Shown: positions 21,505 through 34,229 of the stretch, in pieces
Numbering within the stretch: position 1 is the first letter of the stretch
How the letters are laid out: each line of letters opens with the position of its first letter
Source of the DNA: Dillenia suffruticosa
Taxonomy: Eukaryota > Streptophyta > Magnoliopsida > Dilleniales > Dilleniaceae
Assembly: GCA_033439265.1 (NCBI GenBank)
Contig: JAVTVX010000015.1
Span: forward strand, 25,535,947 to 25,599,946
Length of the DNA: 64,000 bases
Direction of reading: 5' to 3'
Translations under genes and position numbers: made by a program
Notes under the pieces: generated by a model
The model's database searches: none
The model's input: only the letters and a program-made list of their open reading frames with translations
Told to the model about the DNA's origin: nothing

Positions 21505-24500
21505 CTAAAAATTTGATGGTGGTGATCGTATGAGGCTCATCAAAAATTGCACCTCTTCTTCTTCTAAACTAGCAAACCACTTAGCATCATCAGATATCGA
21601 GCCTGTTTGAGCTTCTGACTCTGACATTTGTTGCTCTGACCCATTCTTCGATTTGGGGGGATCTTGAAGTGTATTCAAACCCAATTGTACTGGTCCTGAC
21701 TCATCTCCAATAGCAAAAATTGGCTGATTAGATTTCTCCTGCCTGTTGTTACTTGCATTGCCCCAAGTGTTCTCAACAGAAACTACATCTCCGACCCAAT
21801 TAACAGTGTTGGGAAACCTAGCTGGCCGATGAAAAGCCTCATGTTCTCCCACTGTTTGCTTGTGCTGATGTGGATTATTGCATTCGGCTGGAGTTTGATG
21901 TGTCGCATTGTCTCTCGTGCCAGAAATTTGTTTAGGTAAACTAGTCTCAAGGATACGGGGATTATTTGTATAGTCTATTCGAACAGCATGTTCTTGCTTT
22001 GCTTGTATGTCATCACTGAATGTGGTATTTGGTTTATTTTCTAAAACAGGTTTGGCATTGCCCAGACTTGCTGGAGACATGATGATGGCTGGATTATCCT
22101 TCTCAGTCACGTTAATTTGAATCAAGCCTTGCTTGGAAGCTAAAGCTCCACTTCTATAGTCACTAGTTTTTTGTGGCTCGCTTATCTTGCCAACACTGCA
22201 AATGTGAGACGGGTTTTGGATCTTATCCTGGATGTGATTGTTAGATTCAGTCCAAGGTTGGACAAGAATTGGCAGACTATTTAGGAGATTTCTCCCACTT
22301 TGGGTAATCATTGCGGCAGTTGCCTGAGAACTTGGTGTCAACCTTGATTTTTTCTAAAGACAGAACAATGTGGTAAATGCGTTGGACAAATATCATTCAA
22401 TTATTATAGTTCTTAACAGATTAAATTTCATCCCGGAATTTTCTGGAACATACTTGTTGATAAATTCCATTTTGTTCTTGTGGTCTGCGAGCTCCTTTTG
22501 TGCTTGGAACTATGTTCTTTGATTTGTTTCCTGGTGCAAAAGGCACATATGAGACATTTGGTTTAGAAATGGTGCATGTTGGTGGCATGAATAATGCAGA
22601 TGAACATCAACTATTCTTGAAAAAATAAGGTAGCACTCTATAGAAGGAGTCAATTTATTCTCAGAGAAATTACCATGTTGATCTTGCATTGAATTTTGAT
22701 CGGAAACTAGGCTCAAATTGTCTTGATAGTCAACCTTTACTTGAAGTCCATGTTCTGCTGCCCCATTGGTTTGTTGGTTCTGAATATCAGGAAAGAAGAA
22801 ATGAAACGAAGTCAGGCAGGAGCTTGCCATCGAGTTAATGGTTTACTTCACTTAAGATGGAGAATGAGAAGATCGTCGGTGACTTCACTAATTCCTTTGA
22901 TAATCACATGAGAACTGCAAAAATTTCAGCAAAGCATTTAAAAGCAGCAGAATCGTTAGTGAATGAAAATTCTAGCCGCATATAATTCCTTCAACCAAAT
23001 TCAGCTTAATGATTTCTGTTTGTTAATAATAGTACTCCTTGATCCTTTAGGCTAATTCACCAAATACAAAATCAAGACATGATCAAAAAGAAACTTGCCC
23101 CTGCTTATGTCTTATGACATACACCAAAAGGACAGTTTCCTTCAAATTGATGAACAGTAGTATGTTTATTGGCATTCTTTGTTGAGGAAAAAAAAAAAAA
23201 AACTATGCACAACAAAATAATTATGATATATTAATAACTGTAGTATATGAGCAGAGGGTAAAAATGAATACATGGGAAAAAAATTGCAATATGTCTGAGG
23301 AGAGTATACAAATATACTAACAGAAATCAACTAAAATCAGTATAATATCATGATGGAGATATACAACTCCAAGGAGCCAGCCAAACTCCTCTCTGTTACT
23401 CTTTTTTCTCTTAAACAAACTCTAAATTTTTAATTATATATTCTCCTCATGCTGTCTCTCTCTTGTCATGCTAGACTCTTTATATTGGTTCTCAACACCC
23501 TTCTTATGCTTGCATGTTATTTATTATATACACCTCATATTTTAATTAATCTACTCTTTAATTCTCTAACACATGAGCCAACCCCTTTGTGTTTTACACA
23601 AACTGGTGTTGATCCATATCCATGACTTATACATATATTAAATTTTAAATTTACGATACATATTAATTTTAAATTACACATCTTCCATTATATGCCCTTA
23701 ATTTAGAATTCTTGTTAATTATTTATGTGAAATCTTAACTCTAGCTGATCAAAACATTAAGCACCTCGTTTGAGTTCCACGTTGGTGTCATTGTGGCTTC
23801 CTAACACCTCTTCCTACTTGGACACATAAAGTTGAATTCTATAGGCATGGTGGACATTTTACATATTAATTTGAGATTTCTAATCATTTGTAGAATGGGG
23901 TTGATTGATATTCATGCACCAAAAAGTCTTAATTCATCGTGGATTTCCTACAATGAAGGAATATATATATATATTTATAAATATAATCATTAGTTTTTAC
24001 TGCATCAGATCCTCTTAGTATGGGTACACATTATGCTTTCCTTTTCACAACCTTTTTGTTTAGGTTGTAGCACAAGATCTATCATCTTACTTTATAATGG
24101 ATCAGATCTCTCATCTTACTTTATAATGGATCTGCAATTCTCGGGGAACTCAACTTATAACCTTTCCTTCAACATTGAGCTGCTCAACCAGTCTGAATTA
24201 TATATAAAACTCATTCATAGAAGTTACCCTACACAATCGTGGCTCTTTTCTATGGGAGTAATCAAGGGTTGATCACCAAAAAAAAATTTGTCATCACTCA
24301 ATTATATTTTTTCTACCTCAATATCACTCAAATTTGCTACATGCAAATGCTGATCAAATGAAAAATGTCTGATACAACACCTGAATTGGCTCTTATACCA
24401 TTTTTCTGGACAAAAAAATATTGTTAGTAGCAGAAAAGTCATAATGTATAGGGGAAAGTAAAAAATAATTGTTTAAGAAACAATTTGCGATATGTATGAA

Positions 24501-27246
24501 GAGAGTTAACAAATATACCCACTGCCTACCTAGCTACTAAAATATTACAATATCGTGGTTTAAATATAAGAATTCAAGGAGGTTTATAGAAATCTTTAAA
24601 ATATTTTAAATCATTTTCTACTAATTTTTTTGAACATACTCTAAATTTCAAATCGACTATTTTCCTCACTCTCTCTTCCTTATTATTCATTCTTTGTGAC
24701 ATATTAGACCTTTTATATGGGATTGACATTCTATGTGTCATTTATGGTATACATCTCCTCATTTTCTCATTAACTTTACTCTTTAATTCTCTAGTTCATG
24801 GTCAACTCCTTCCTATTCTCCTCACATTCACTTTGGCATATATCAATGATTAATGCATTTACTTTTCTTTTTATTTACAATTCTAAATTACACTTATTTC
24901 AACATTTTACCAAACAATGTTATAGAGGCATGTGCAATCAAAACCTGGCCCTATTTACATGTTTACCCAAGTTTCTCAGACTAACCCCACTCGCAAACAC
25001 GTCTACCCCCATCAGATTATTGCCTACCTTGGCCATTGGTCACATGGGTTTGCTCCAGTGATCATATTGCTACCCATAAAGAGAGGCTATATCAGTGGAG
25101 GACACTCATCTTGGAATCACTCTCATCCAAACAAGATTAACTGCACAGTTCTTCTCAGGGTTCCAACCTGATACGATTAGAAGGTATCCAACTTCAATGG
25201 GAAAATATTTCAGGGATATTACCATCTTTCCTATTTTAAGACTGAGGTCCTGGTCAGTTGGCCTACGACTGATGACTAGGTCACGCAAATCAATTTCTTC
25301 ACTTCACTTCAGGCTGGGGCATGGCTTTAATACAATTTGTAACAATCTGAAGCCCATCCCATTGCAGTACTACCTTGTCCTTTTGGTGATATGGCCACCT
25401 ATAGTGAGCTCCTAGCCATGGAGCACACCCAATTTAGGATTACTACACCCAAAAATAGGAGATTGTTGAGTGCTCATAGAGTTCAACTCAACTATATTGA
25501 TGTATATCGCATCTATGGTGTTGCATAATTAACGATTCATCCTTCAATTCATATCAGAGCATGATAAGATTATTTACTTTAACATTATGATCACTACCTA
25601 TGGCATATAAAGAACGTATGCATTTGGTGCAACTAGGAAGGCTATTTATATAGTAGTGGTTTTGCTTTGTTAAGTGTAAAGAAAACACATCCGAAGTTGC
25701 ATAAAAATGGCAACAACTCTCGAGTAAGCTGACCTGTTGGTTCCATTTTACGATGGATGCACTGGCATCAGGAATTTTAGCCAAAGAATTGATCACCGAA
25801 GGAGGCTCTTGATAACTTCTATTTTGTCCTTGTGATATGCAAGTTTGCTTTACATTTGGGTGTATGTCACTTTCTGGCTCAAAATGCATAATATTAGAAC
25901 AATGAACAAGATTGATTACGACATTAAGTTGTGATGTCAAAACAAATTAAAAGAGTCTTTCAAGGACTAACCTCGAGGCTGTGTACACGATCTATAACCA
26001 TTGCCTTCAGAAAATTGATGCTCTTTGCTTGTGCCCTCACTAGCTGCCTTGCTCTTTTCAGTCATTACTTCAACTTCATTCTCAGAAATGGCAATCATGT
26101 CTTGGGCTTTGCATTCTTTTCTGAGCGCGTCTATCATCTTAATATAATTTGACAATTGAGAAAATCTCTCCTCTGTCATCCTTTCTTTTTCCACACTAAA
26201 CCATAGAGTCCTCATTGTGCTAAGATGAACAGGCTTTTCAAGGAAGAAACAAGCTCCGCTGCTGCAAGCGCGTTCCATGGCTTTGATTTCCAATGGTTTA
26301 GCCATGTCTACTTGCGTTGGACATTAAAAGAATTAGAGCAAACAATAACAGCACAATGGAAAATTTGCAACTGAACTTCTTGATCATCAAAATTATTAAA
26401 AAGTGAGAAGTTTATACTTAAAATTTTTAGGTTAAGCTCTATTGTAATACTTGCACTCACAAATTAATGGCACCTTTTTCCTTCTTACTGTTTCCACAAA
26501 CACGTGCGTATTCACTTCTGGCACACCGGTATCTGCCAGAACAAAGTAAAAGTTTTCCTTTTTCTCCCGAAGAATGCCCAGTGCTTTTGATCCTTCATTG
26601 GTTGTGGTAACTGTACAACAATAAATGTAACATTAGTTTCATCCATAGAGTTCTTCGGTTGCATAAAATTTAGATCAAAGTACTGTTGCACATTGACATT
26701 GAACAAGCCTTATGAACCAAAAATGTTCATTGAGATCAAATTCCTCGTTACTGCATTTGTACAAGTAGTTCCTCCCCTTATTAGCAACTAAAGTTTCAAA
26801 AACAAAAATCGCACCATGACATCACATTCCTTTTTTTTGGGGGGGGAGGGGGTGTGGAGTTCCTCTTAAGGCAAAGAAAATATTCATTCTTCCTTCCCAT
26901 CATCCATCATCCATTTGGAATGATAAAAAAGTTAATGGGAAGTAGCACACACTGCAAAGCACTTGCATCTAGGGGAAAGATTTAGAAATCCAAAAACAAG
27001 TGACAAGAAATACAGTTGAAGCAAAAGACAGACTTCTGATCAGAATAGAAATATAAATGATCCAGTATGAAATCTATATATAAAATTTCATCTACCTTTG
27101 TATGAGCACAGCTCTAGCAATTTGCTATGGTGTTCAAGGTGAGTCTTATCTCCGTCAACAAGCAAGACATGCTGATCTATGTTGAATGGATAACACCTGA
27201 TCCGATCATTTTCTTGATTGCTCGAAACAGGACTCTTATGAGCCAT
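21505..27246 (-). CDS. Response-regulator receiver protein, type-B-ARR-like but without a GARP domain
   Basis: The model has seven exons (minus strand): 27096-27246, 26461-26610, 25972-26307, 25734-25873, 22674-22779, 22454-22530 and 21505-22353. All junctions are GT-AG and every phase agrees, giving 602 aa. Residues ~26-145 match a CheY-like receiver of plant two-component response regulators: HVLLVDGDKTHLEHH (acidic pair D31/D33), FVLADTGVPE (phospho-acceptor candidate D77), and GACFFLEKP (K125). The segment from exon 2 into exon 3 aligns to the type-B ARR receiver without gaps. The rest is hydrophilic, Gln/Asn/Ser-rich and ends in an acidic Glu cluster (SLEEEEVQF). A GARP/MYB DNA-binding domain, expected after the receiver, is absent from this model. 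It may act in cytokinin phosphorelay as a non-DNA-binding or degenerate regulator (inference). The start ATG precedes the receiver by about 25 residues. Confidence 0.65.
22790..22890 (-). pseudogene. Possible GARP/MYB exon relic inside intron 4
   Basis: Just upstream of the fifth exon the minus strand reads ILHLK, a stop, then SKPLTR. This keeps the spacing of the GARP helix ILDLMNVPGLTR. After a frame change it reads AS and CLTSFHF, like ASHLQKFR. If real, it is the last exon of the lost DNA-binding domain. The match is short and could be chance. Confidence 0.3.
23185..24900 (-). mobile_element. Old LTR element in the intron of the receiver gene
   Basis: Two direct repeats of about 500 bp (about 23185-23690 and 24405-24900) share a long colinear series of motifs, such as atgagaggagagt-like, tttaattctct and cactctct blocks. 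At 24388-24400 the minus strand reads tggtataagagcc, close to the initiator-Met-tRNA primer site tggtatcagagc of Ty1/copia elements. This puts the 5' LTR on the right and the element on the minus strand. The interior is only about 0.7 kb with no recognisable coding, so it is a small non-autonomous, badly decayed copy. The insertion is old. Confidence 0.45.
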
Positions 27247-27389
27247 TTGGAGCACAGGCTTTGAGTACCCTTGCGGTTAGCAGTCTCTGTGGGATGGTGG
27301 TGAAGGTGAAGGTGGTAATTTGGCTTGTGAGAGGGAATTAAGATGATATTGCAATGGGGCTGGCTATGTTCTTTTAAATTTGCATTTTG

Positions 27390-28500
27390 TTCTCATATGC
27401 AGGTATTTGGAAAGTTATAACACAATCAAGAGAAAATTATATTTTTATTAGTAACAAAATTTCCATGACTTTGGCAAACTACTGTGAACCCTCGCTCACA
27501 TCGGCGATACATCCAATCAATGGTCAAATCGGGTTCGCAATTGCCACACTCGTCGTATCTTTTTTAACATAATTTTTTTTATTATATAATTTAATACTAT
27601 AAAAGATTGTCTTAACAAAATACATAACATTTTTGAGGGACAGTCCCTCATGATAAAGTGTATATTGTGAAAAATTAGTGGTATTATTCATGTTGGTTAG
27701 AGGCAAATAATAAAGATATGTTACCAAATTATTAGTATTGGGTCCGATAAGCCAATCTCAGTTAATGCAATCATCTGATTTTTTGCTTACTTGAAGAAAA
27801 ATCGGTGGTGGATTTGAGGGATCCGCCTGTAGCCTTAAATAGGAACTTTTTAAGTGCATTATATATTCATCTAAATTTATTGAAAAATATTATATAATTG
27901 CTCTATTCATGCATTTGGTTTTTTGATAATCTTTCATCCCTAATTTTGCTGTATTTTTCAAATATGACATGGACCACATTAAGATTTTGGAAGATAACAA
28001 AACAAATAAAAAAAAAAAAGGAGAAAATTACATGTTACCATCTGATCAAAACATATAGGCTTAAAAAAAAAAAATGCAATCATACAAAGAATACAACTAT
28101 TTAAATGAACCCCCCCCCCCCAAGAGGAGGAAAAACCATGGGCTGATCAAGGAGAAATAGAGGGATGAGCACACTCTGGTTACAAGCTCTCTCGATAATA
28201 CCCCCCACAAAGCTCTCAATGCTTATGCGACATTCCCAAAGAGGAAGAAAACTAAAGCATAAATCGTCAAAATACGTATCGGAATGCAACTGTATTGGGT
28301 AAGTCACAACTGCACTCTGGGGCCATAGATCTTCAATGAATAACTGTCCTGTCCTGGATGTCCGTGAGACAAGATTGATGGCACCGTTCTTGCAGCCGCT
28401 CCGAAATTAAATGAGACCCTGATTTGGGCGCTAGTGCTTTACCTGAATCTTGTTGAAATATTTGTAATTTATAATTAATTTATGTAATAAATTTTAAACA
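27390..28500. other. Intergenic DNA upstream of the receiver gene
   Basis: No gene supported. It contains a pure C-run of 12 (28110-28121). A minus-strand open stretch at 28101-28307 has no motif I recognise. The promoter of the receiver gene should lie just right of 27246; no clear TATA box was identified. Confidence 0.3.
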
Positions 28501-28509
28501 GGGTTTAGG

Positions 28510-28634
28510 GTAGACACTTCGATGCACCGCTTGTACAGGAACTTCAAGGAGTTGAAACTGAAATTGAGGCGGTTAAACCAAGAAGAATATAGTGATTTGT
28601 CCATGAGAGTTGAGGAGGCCGTGAGATATTCGTG
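28510..28634 (+). mobile_element. Small L1-type LINE fragment
   Basis: Translates as MHRLYRNFKELKLKLRRLNQ then EEYSDLSMRVEEAVR. This is the 'LK.LK..LR.LN...F.D...RVEEA' linker seen between the endonuclease and reverse transcriptase of plant L1 LINEs. It ends where the large CACTA territory begins. Confidence 0.5.
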
Positions 28635-28839
28635 CACGCTACAAAATTAAAATTCTATACTAATGATAACTTTTATTATCGATAACTTTTAGTAACGATC
28701 TTTTATTCTTTATAGAGATATTTTTTTACGAAACCGTTAAAAAATGTATACACTTTTTTACTGTATTAATTGTCCATTGGAAAAATTTTATTAACCATCA
28801 ATAAAAATAGCACAATCTTCTATAAAACGATATTCAATT

Positions 28840-29400
28840 CTGACGTTATCACTTATAATCAGTAAATGTCAGTACATATAATAGTTTTTATGAACAATTT
28901 GAAAACAAATTCTATATAATTCTTATTTACTGTCTTCTTAATCATATTGTTTGCATAAATTCTATATCTATGTTAATTTATATATTGTACCGTTTTTAAA
29001 ATTGACGGTTATCACTTGTAGTTAGTAAATGTGATAGTTTTTAAGGACGGTTTGAAAACAGTTTTTATATAATTTTTTTTACTGTTTATTTAATCATACC
29101 GTACATATAAGTTTTACATCTATACTAACTAATATATTTCACTGTCTATAAATGCTATCTATTTTCTTTACTGACTACTGAATCATAGCGTATGCATAAG
29201 TGTTGTAACTATGTTAACTCATAGATTGTACCCTATGTAAATGCTATCGACAATTCTAACTATTATCATTTTTTATTAATAAATGTGTCAGCTATTCTAA
29301 CGATTATTAACCTTCGTTAATAAATGTGAAACTCTTTAGTGAATATATGAAAATAGTCTCTATATATGTCATCTATATTGACTATTAAGTCTTACCGTCT
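28840..29400. repeat. Tandem ~150-bp repeat, about four units, in the left subterminal region
   Basis: Units near 28840, 28995, 29140 and 29240 share cttatcacttgtagttagtaaatgtg-like, ttgaaaacagtttttatataat, ttaatcata(cc)gt and tatattgtaccgt blocks. A fifth, diverged copy lies near 30550-30800. This is typical of subterminal repeats bound by CACTA-encoded proteins (inference). Confidence 0.5.
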
Positions 29401-29409
29401 ATATAGTCT

Positions 29410-31270
29410 TTAGAGATGTTTTAAAAATTTAAGAGTTAAACTATCAAACTATTTGTGATACATGGTGATAAATTACAATAATAAGGGATAGTTTATGATA
29501 ACAAATGATGCATTGCTATCACATGCGGTAAGTTCGTGATAATATGATAAATTTGTGATAACAAGTGATAATTTTACAATAACTTGTAGTAAGTTTGCAA
29601 TAAATAATGGTAGTATAGTATGATAATATTATTATATATTGGAGTGAAATACTTTGTAGTGGTTTTATGGTAACATTTACTAAATTGTCACCTACAGGGT
29701 AAACTGCCGTAATGTTATTATACATTGAAATTACAATATCTAGTGGTAAAATTGTGATATCAGGTAATAAATCTGTGATAAAATATGGTAAGGTTATGAT
29801 AACTGGTGGTCAGTCAACAATAATTTGAGCACACCGTAGACCATGTATGGTGCAGTAGACCGTGCAAGTATATGCGGTAGACTACATAGGCGCACGGTAG
29901 ACCGCTCTAGTGTGCGTATAGGGGCACGGCAAATCATGTTGTGGTCTGTGGTAGACTGCAAATGTATAATATTTAGAAATGGTTTAAAAATTTAAGGTTA
30001 AGGTATTAAACCAATTGCGATAGTTGAAGATAATTTGAGATAATAGGTGGTGGGTTGCAATAACAAATTGTAGGTTTACAATAACAGGTAGTAATTTTGT
30101 GATAAATTATGATAAATTTGTGATAACTTGTAGTAATCTGTAGTAAGTTCATGATAACAAGTGGCTTTGAAGAATCCTTCAGTAGATTTCAATCTCTTGT
30201 TTTTTTTTTTTTTTGTTTACACTTGAAAATGGTTTCACAACTTTATTTGACAACTAACCCAATAGTATAACATATAATTAAATATGAATCAACTCCACTT
30301 GCTTGAATCCAAATTTTTGATTGACCTAGTCGTAGTCCAATACTGAACGGGTAGTTTGTTTTTGTAACTACTAAACAATTCAAACAATGTTAATGGCTAA
30401 ATGCCAATGTATATGTTTATAAACACTGAGTTGTATTATGACATAAAATATTGACCATGAATAAAAATAAACAACTACTAATTCCTCTTTTCTTCCTCCC
30501 TTCCTCCTCTCTTCACAAAACCTTTAAATTGACACACTTCGTAAGTAAATGTATAAGTCATTATCATACTGTCTATAAGTCAGTAAATGGGTAATTTATA
30601 TTATCAGCCAACTCATACCATCTATATAAATTTATGACTATGCTAACTCATATATTGTACTGTTTGTATAAGTCTATGTAAATGTTGTATACTATTCTAA
30701 CAATTATTAGTTTTCGTCATTAAATGATATGTACTCTCTTTAGGGACTATTTGAAAATAGTCTCTCTATGTGCCATCTGACTACTAAATTAGAAACGGTT
30801 TAAAAATTTAAGAATTAAGGTACCGGTGGTAAATTGTAATAATTAGGGATAATTTGATATAACAGGTGACGCAATGGATTATTACAACATGAGGTAAATT
30901 CACGATAACTAGTGTTACTTTTGCGATAACTTGTGGTAAGTTTGACCTTTGATAATATAGTGTCATAATATTATTATTGAAATGAAATATTGTGTAGTCA
31001 TTTTGTGATAAGAGGTACTAAATTCCATGTACACGTGGCAAGTACAGGTTGTAAAGTATGGTAATGGGTGGTAAAATACGGTAATATCATTATATATTGG
31101 AGTTGCGATACCTAATGATAAAATTAGGATAAGTGTGATAAAATAAAAGGTGATAAGATTAGGGTTACTATTAAGGTCGCTAAAACAGGTGACAAATTTG
31201 CATGGTAATATACCCACACACATTGGAGTGAAATACTGTAAGTATTGGTTATTGTAACATGTTGTGCAAT
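29410..31270. repeat. Dense gataac/ggtaa short repeats and a ~1.4-kb module duplication
   Basis: Words such as gtgataacaagtggtaa, ttgtgataacttgtagtaag and taaatttgtgataa recur dozens of times. The block 29240-29820 is repeated, diverged, at 30680-31270: both contain ggtttaaaaatttaa, then the gataac series, then ataatattattat, ttggagtgaaatac and tttgtagt. The same word class appears at 34080-34200 and 44650-44770. Confidence 0.5.
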
Positions 31271-32479
31271 AATATACTTTGGAGTGATTCACATATTGTG
31301 CATCCATTATTATTGTTTCTAATAATTAAAATATATATATATATATATATTTCTATTGGAATTGTCATCATATATTACAACAACCTGACGTGATACATTA
31401 TAGTCAAACATCTTAGTTTACTTCTCAAATTCTTTTCACAATTTTCCTTTGCATTCGTTTAGACTTTGGCTTAACTGTTTTTCTCTGTGCTCGTTCAGAC
31501 TTTGGTTTTATTGATTTTTTCTTTGTTTCCTACATCTTCTCTATCATAGATATGATCTGAGGATGGACTGCATTATACTCTAACATTAAAAATTTGAAAA
31601 AATATTCTTTTCTAAAAAAATTAAGGTCCTAAAATGAAATGAAGCTATCAGTAATAACAATACATAAACATGAGTGAGGATAACATAAGATGTGACAATG
31701 GTTTCTAACAATATACTTCTTGAGTTGATGGACTTATGGACATTTCTGGTTCCTATATCTTCAAAAATCTCATGACAAAATATTCCACAATCATCTCTGA
31801 TATGTAGAATTATTTTAGGACGATCATGTATTATAGGCACCAGTATGCATTAACTTTAAATCATATAGTAAGTTTTGGGAGATACGTAGTGAATTAACTT
31901 ACGTGTTAGTTTGTTGTGGAATTTTAACAGGTACAATTTTGGAGATATGCAGTCCTTCTGTAAAGAGAAATTAATAGAAATATTATGGTTATGTTTAAAT
32001 ATATTAAGCAATTACCATGAAAGTTTGCAATTGGTCATCTTCACTTGTTCTGAATCAATAACCTGAGTCGATGAGCTATATGATTTGTTGTCTAGATGAA
32101 AAGCATAACAAAACCAGTGTTCCTTGAAAACGACAGAAACAAAAACATGTTATAAAAACACAATAGAAATATATTAATAGAAATGTGTATTAAATTTAAA
32201 GTATATAATCATAAAATGTGTAATAGTAAAGAGAGGTTACCATAAACTCACCGGATTGTACAATCGAAACTGTAATCCAAGTGTTTTTTAAGATAGAAAA
32301 CTCTCAACAATCGAAATATCCTAGTTGTTTTCTTTTGTTTGACATTCAAGCTACATGTAGAAACTATAGACATCTACGTTAGTAAAAAAAGGTGAGAATG
32401 CGAGAATGTGAGGAGAGAATATGGATATTAGATATTGTGTTGTGTATTATTTATGAGGTGTTGAAGATTATTAAAGTTG

Positions 32480-32980
32480 CAGAAGTTCGAAGTTAGATGT
32501 GGAAGGGGTTTTGGAGTGAGGAGAGAAAGGAGAAGAGAGGTGAATTGTATTGGTCAGGTGATGTTTGAATTTTGTGAAGAGAAATGAGGGTTTTTTGAAG
32601 TTTTGTGGTTTGTGATTATGTGAAGAAGAGAAAAAGATTTGAATGGTAAAAAAATTGTGTATGTGCATGTGATATGGAAAGGGAAAAAATTATCATTATT
32701 AATTTTTTGTAATATTTTATTTTATTGTTTATGTTTCAGCATGTGTGGAAAGGTTTTGGAGTGAGGAAAGAGAGAGGGTAGAGAAGTGAATTGTATTGTT
32801 GAGATGATATTTGAATTTTGTGAGGAGAAATAAAGGTTTCTTGGAGTGTTATGTTTGTGATCATATGAAAAAGAGAGAAAGATTTGAATGGTTAAAAAAA
32901 GGTTGTGCATGTGACAAGGAAAGGAAAAAATTATCATTATTAATTTTTTAATATTCTATTTTATTGTTTGTGTTTCAGCT
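32480..32980. repeat. Tandem duplication, ~240-bp unit
   Basis: About 32500-32730 and 32735-32980 share ggttttggagtgaggaaaga, tgaattgtattg, atatttgaattttgtgagga, agatttgaatggt and attatcattattaattttt, ending in gtttcagc. Two clear units. Confidence 0.6.
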
Positions 32981-33429
32981 GGTGGTAAACCAATCGCTTT
33001 CGCAGTAGACCGTGCAAGCTTGCGAGGTCCGTGCAACACCACAAGCTTGCAGGTCTACAGTCTATCATGCAAGTTTTGCAAGTCAGCCACTTAGCTTTTG
33101 TCAGTTTAATTTGAACCATTATTTCTGGATCATCAAAACCTAAAAACATAATTTTATGAACATAAGATTTGCTTGACTTTAGGGTGAAACAAGTTGTCTA
33201 GTGAAAGATGCTAAAAAAGAATACTTATCAAAAACTACATTGGAAAAACACAAATGGGGAAGAAGGGAGACAGAGGCTTTGGGCAATAGGTGTTGAGGAA
33301 CCAAATGTAACATTCCATAGTCTACAATGATTTAATTATTATGTAAATGTAATATTAAAAGTAAATAAAAAAAATCATCAATAATATTTATTCATATATT
33401 CATACCAATATGTCAATCAAATGAGGGGG

Positions 33430-33665
33430 TATCGACTCATAAATATCACTTCAACACATATAGTTTCCATCAATATCACACAAAATTATTCTATCCATTA
33501 CCATAAAAAATGGATTTAGTAATATGTATCACTAACAAATAACAAATGACACCAACTCATAAGTATCACTTCCACATAGAGTTTTCATCAATTTCACACA
33601 AAATTGTTCTATCCATTGTCATAAAAAAATGGATTTATGAATATGTATTACTAATAAATGACAAA
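33430..33665. repeat. Tandem duplication, ~119-bp unit
   Basis: Two units share ctcataa(a/g)tatcacttc, catcaat, tcacacaaaatt, ttctatccatt, ataaaaaatggattta and atgtatcactaa. They lie within the Ulp1-relic region. Confidence 0.6.
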
Positions 33666-34229
33666 TGACAGTTATGTTGTAATAAATTGTCTGCTTTTAC
33701 TTTTTATGGCTTTTTGTCCACAAAAAAATCAAGCACTCTCCTCTTCAAGAGAAAAGGTCCTAACCTTAACAAATCTAGAAATTGTGTTTATTTGCATCTC
33801 CTCCATTTCAATTAAGGCATTCAGCACTTCATCCTATTCAGCATGTTGCCATGAAGTAGTAAATGATCCTCCTCTTCATCCAAACCCTTCTGGTCTTTAT
33901 TCGATACCTCCTGGTCCTCAACAAAATCATAACCCTTCTACTTCTTTCGCTTCTTCTCTTTCACTGCATCGAGTACTCTACATCAAAGTTGCACAATTCG
34001 TACAATAAATAAGACTAGATTCAAATTGACTTCTCTAGAAATATTTTAAGTTCCTGTTTGATGCCAATTCTCTACAAAACAGATGGTAAGATTGAGATGT
34101 TTGAGATAACAAGTGGTAATTGCTGATGGTAAGTGCTAAATAACTTAACTAGTGGTATGATGATAAGATTGAGATATGATAAAAAGTGGTAAGTGCGTCG
34201 TAAGTTTGGAACTTTACCTTAATTTCTTC

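Noticed and set aside
25464-25565. A tgttga...tatcagagc arrangement resembling a short copia LTR followed by a primer site
   Set aside because: The primer site lacks its first bases and no second copy of the ~90-bp segment was found in the window, so a miniature LTR element cannot be supported.
28101-28307. Minus-strand ORF of 68 codons beginning beside a poly-C run
   Set aside because: Its glycine run is simply the C-run read backwards, and no family was recognised.
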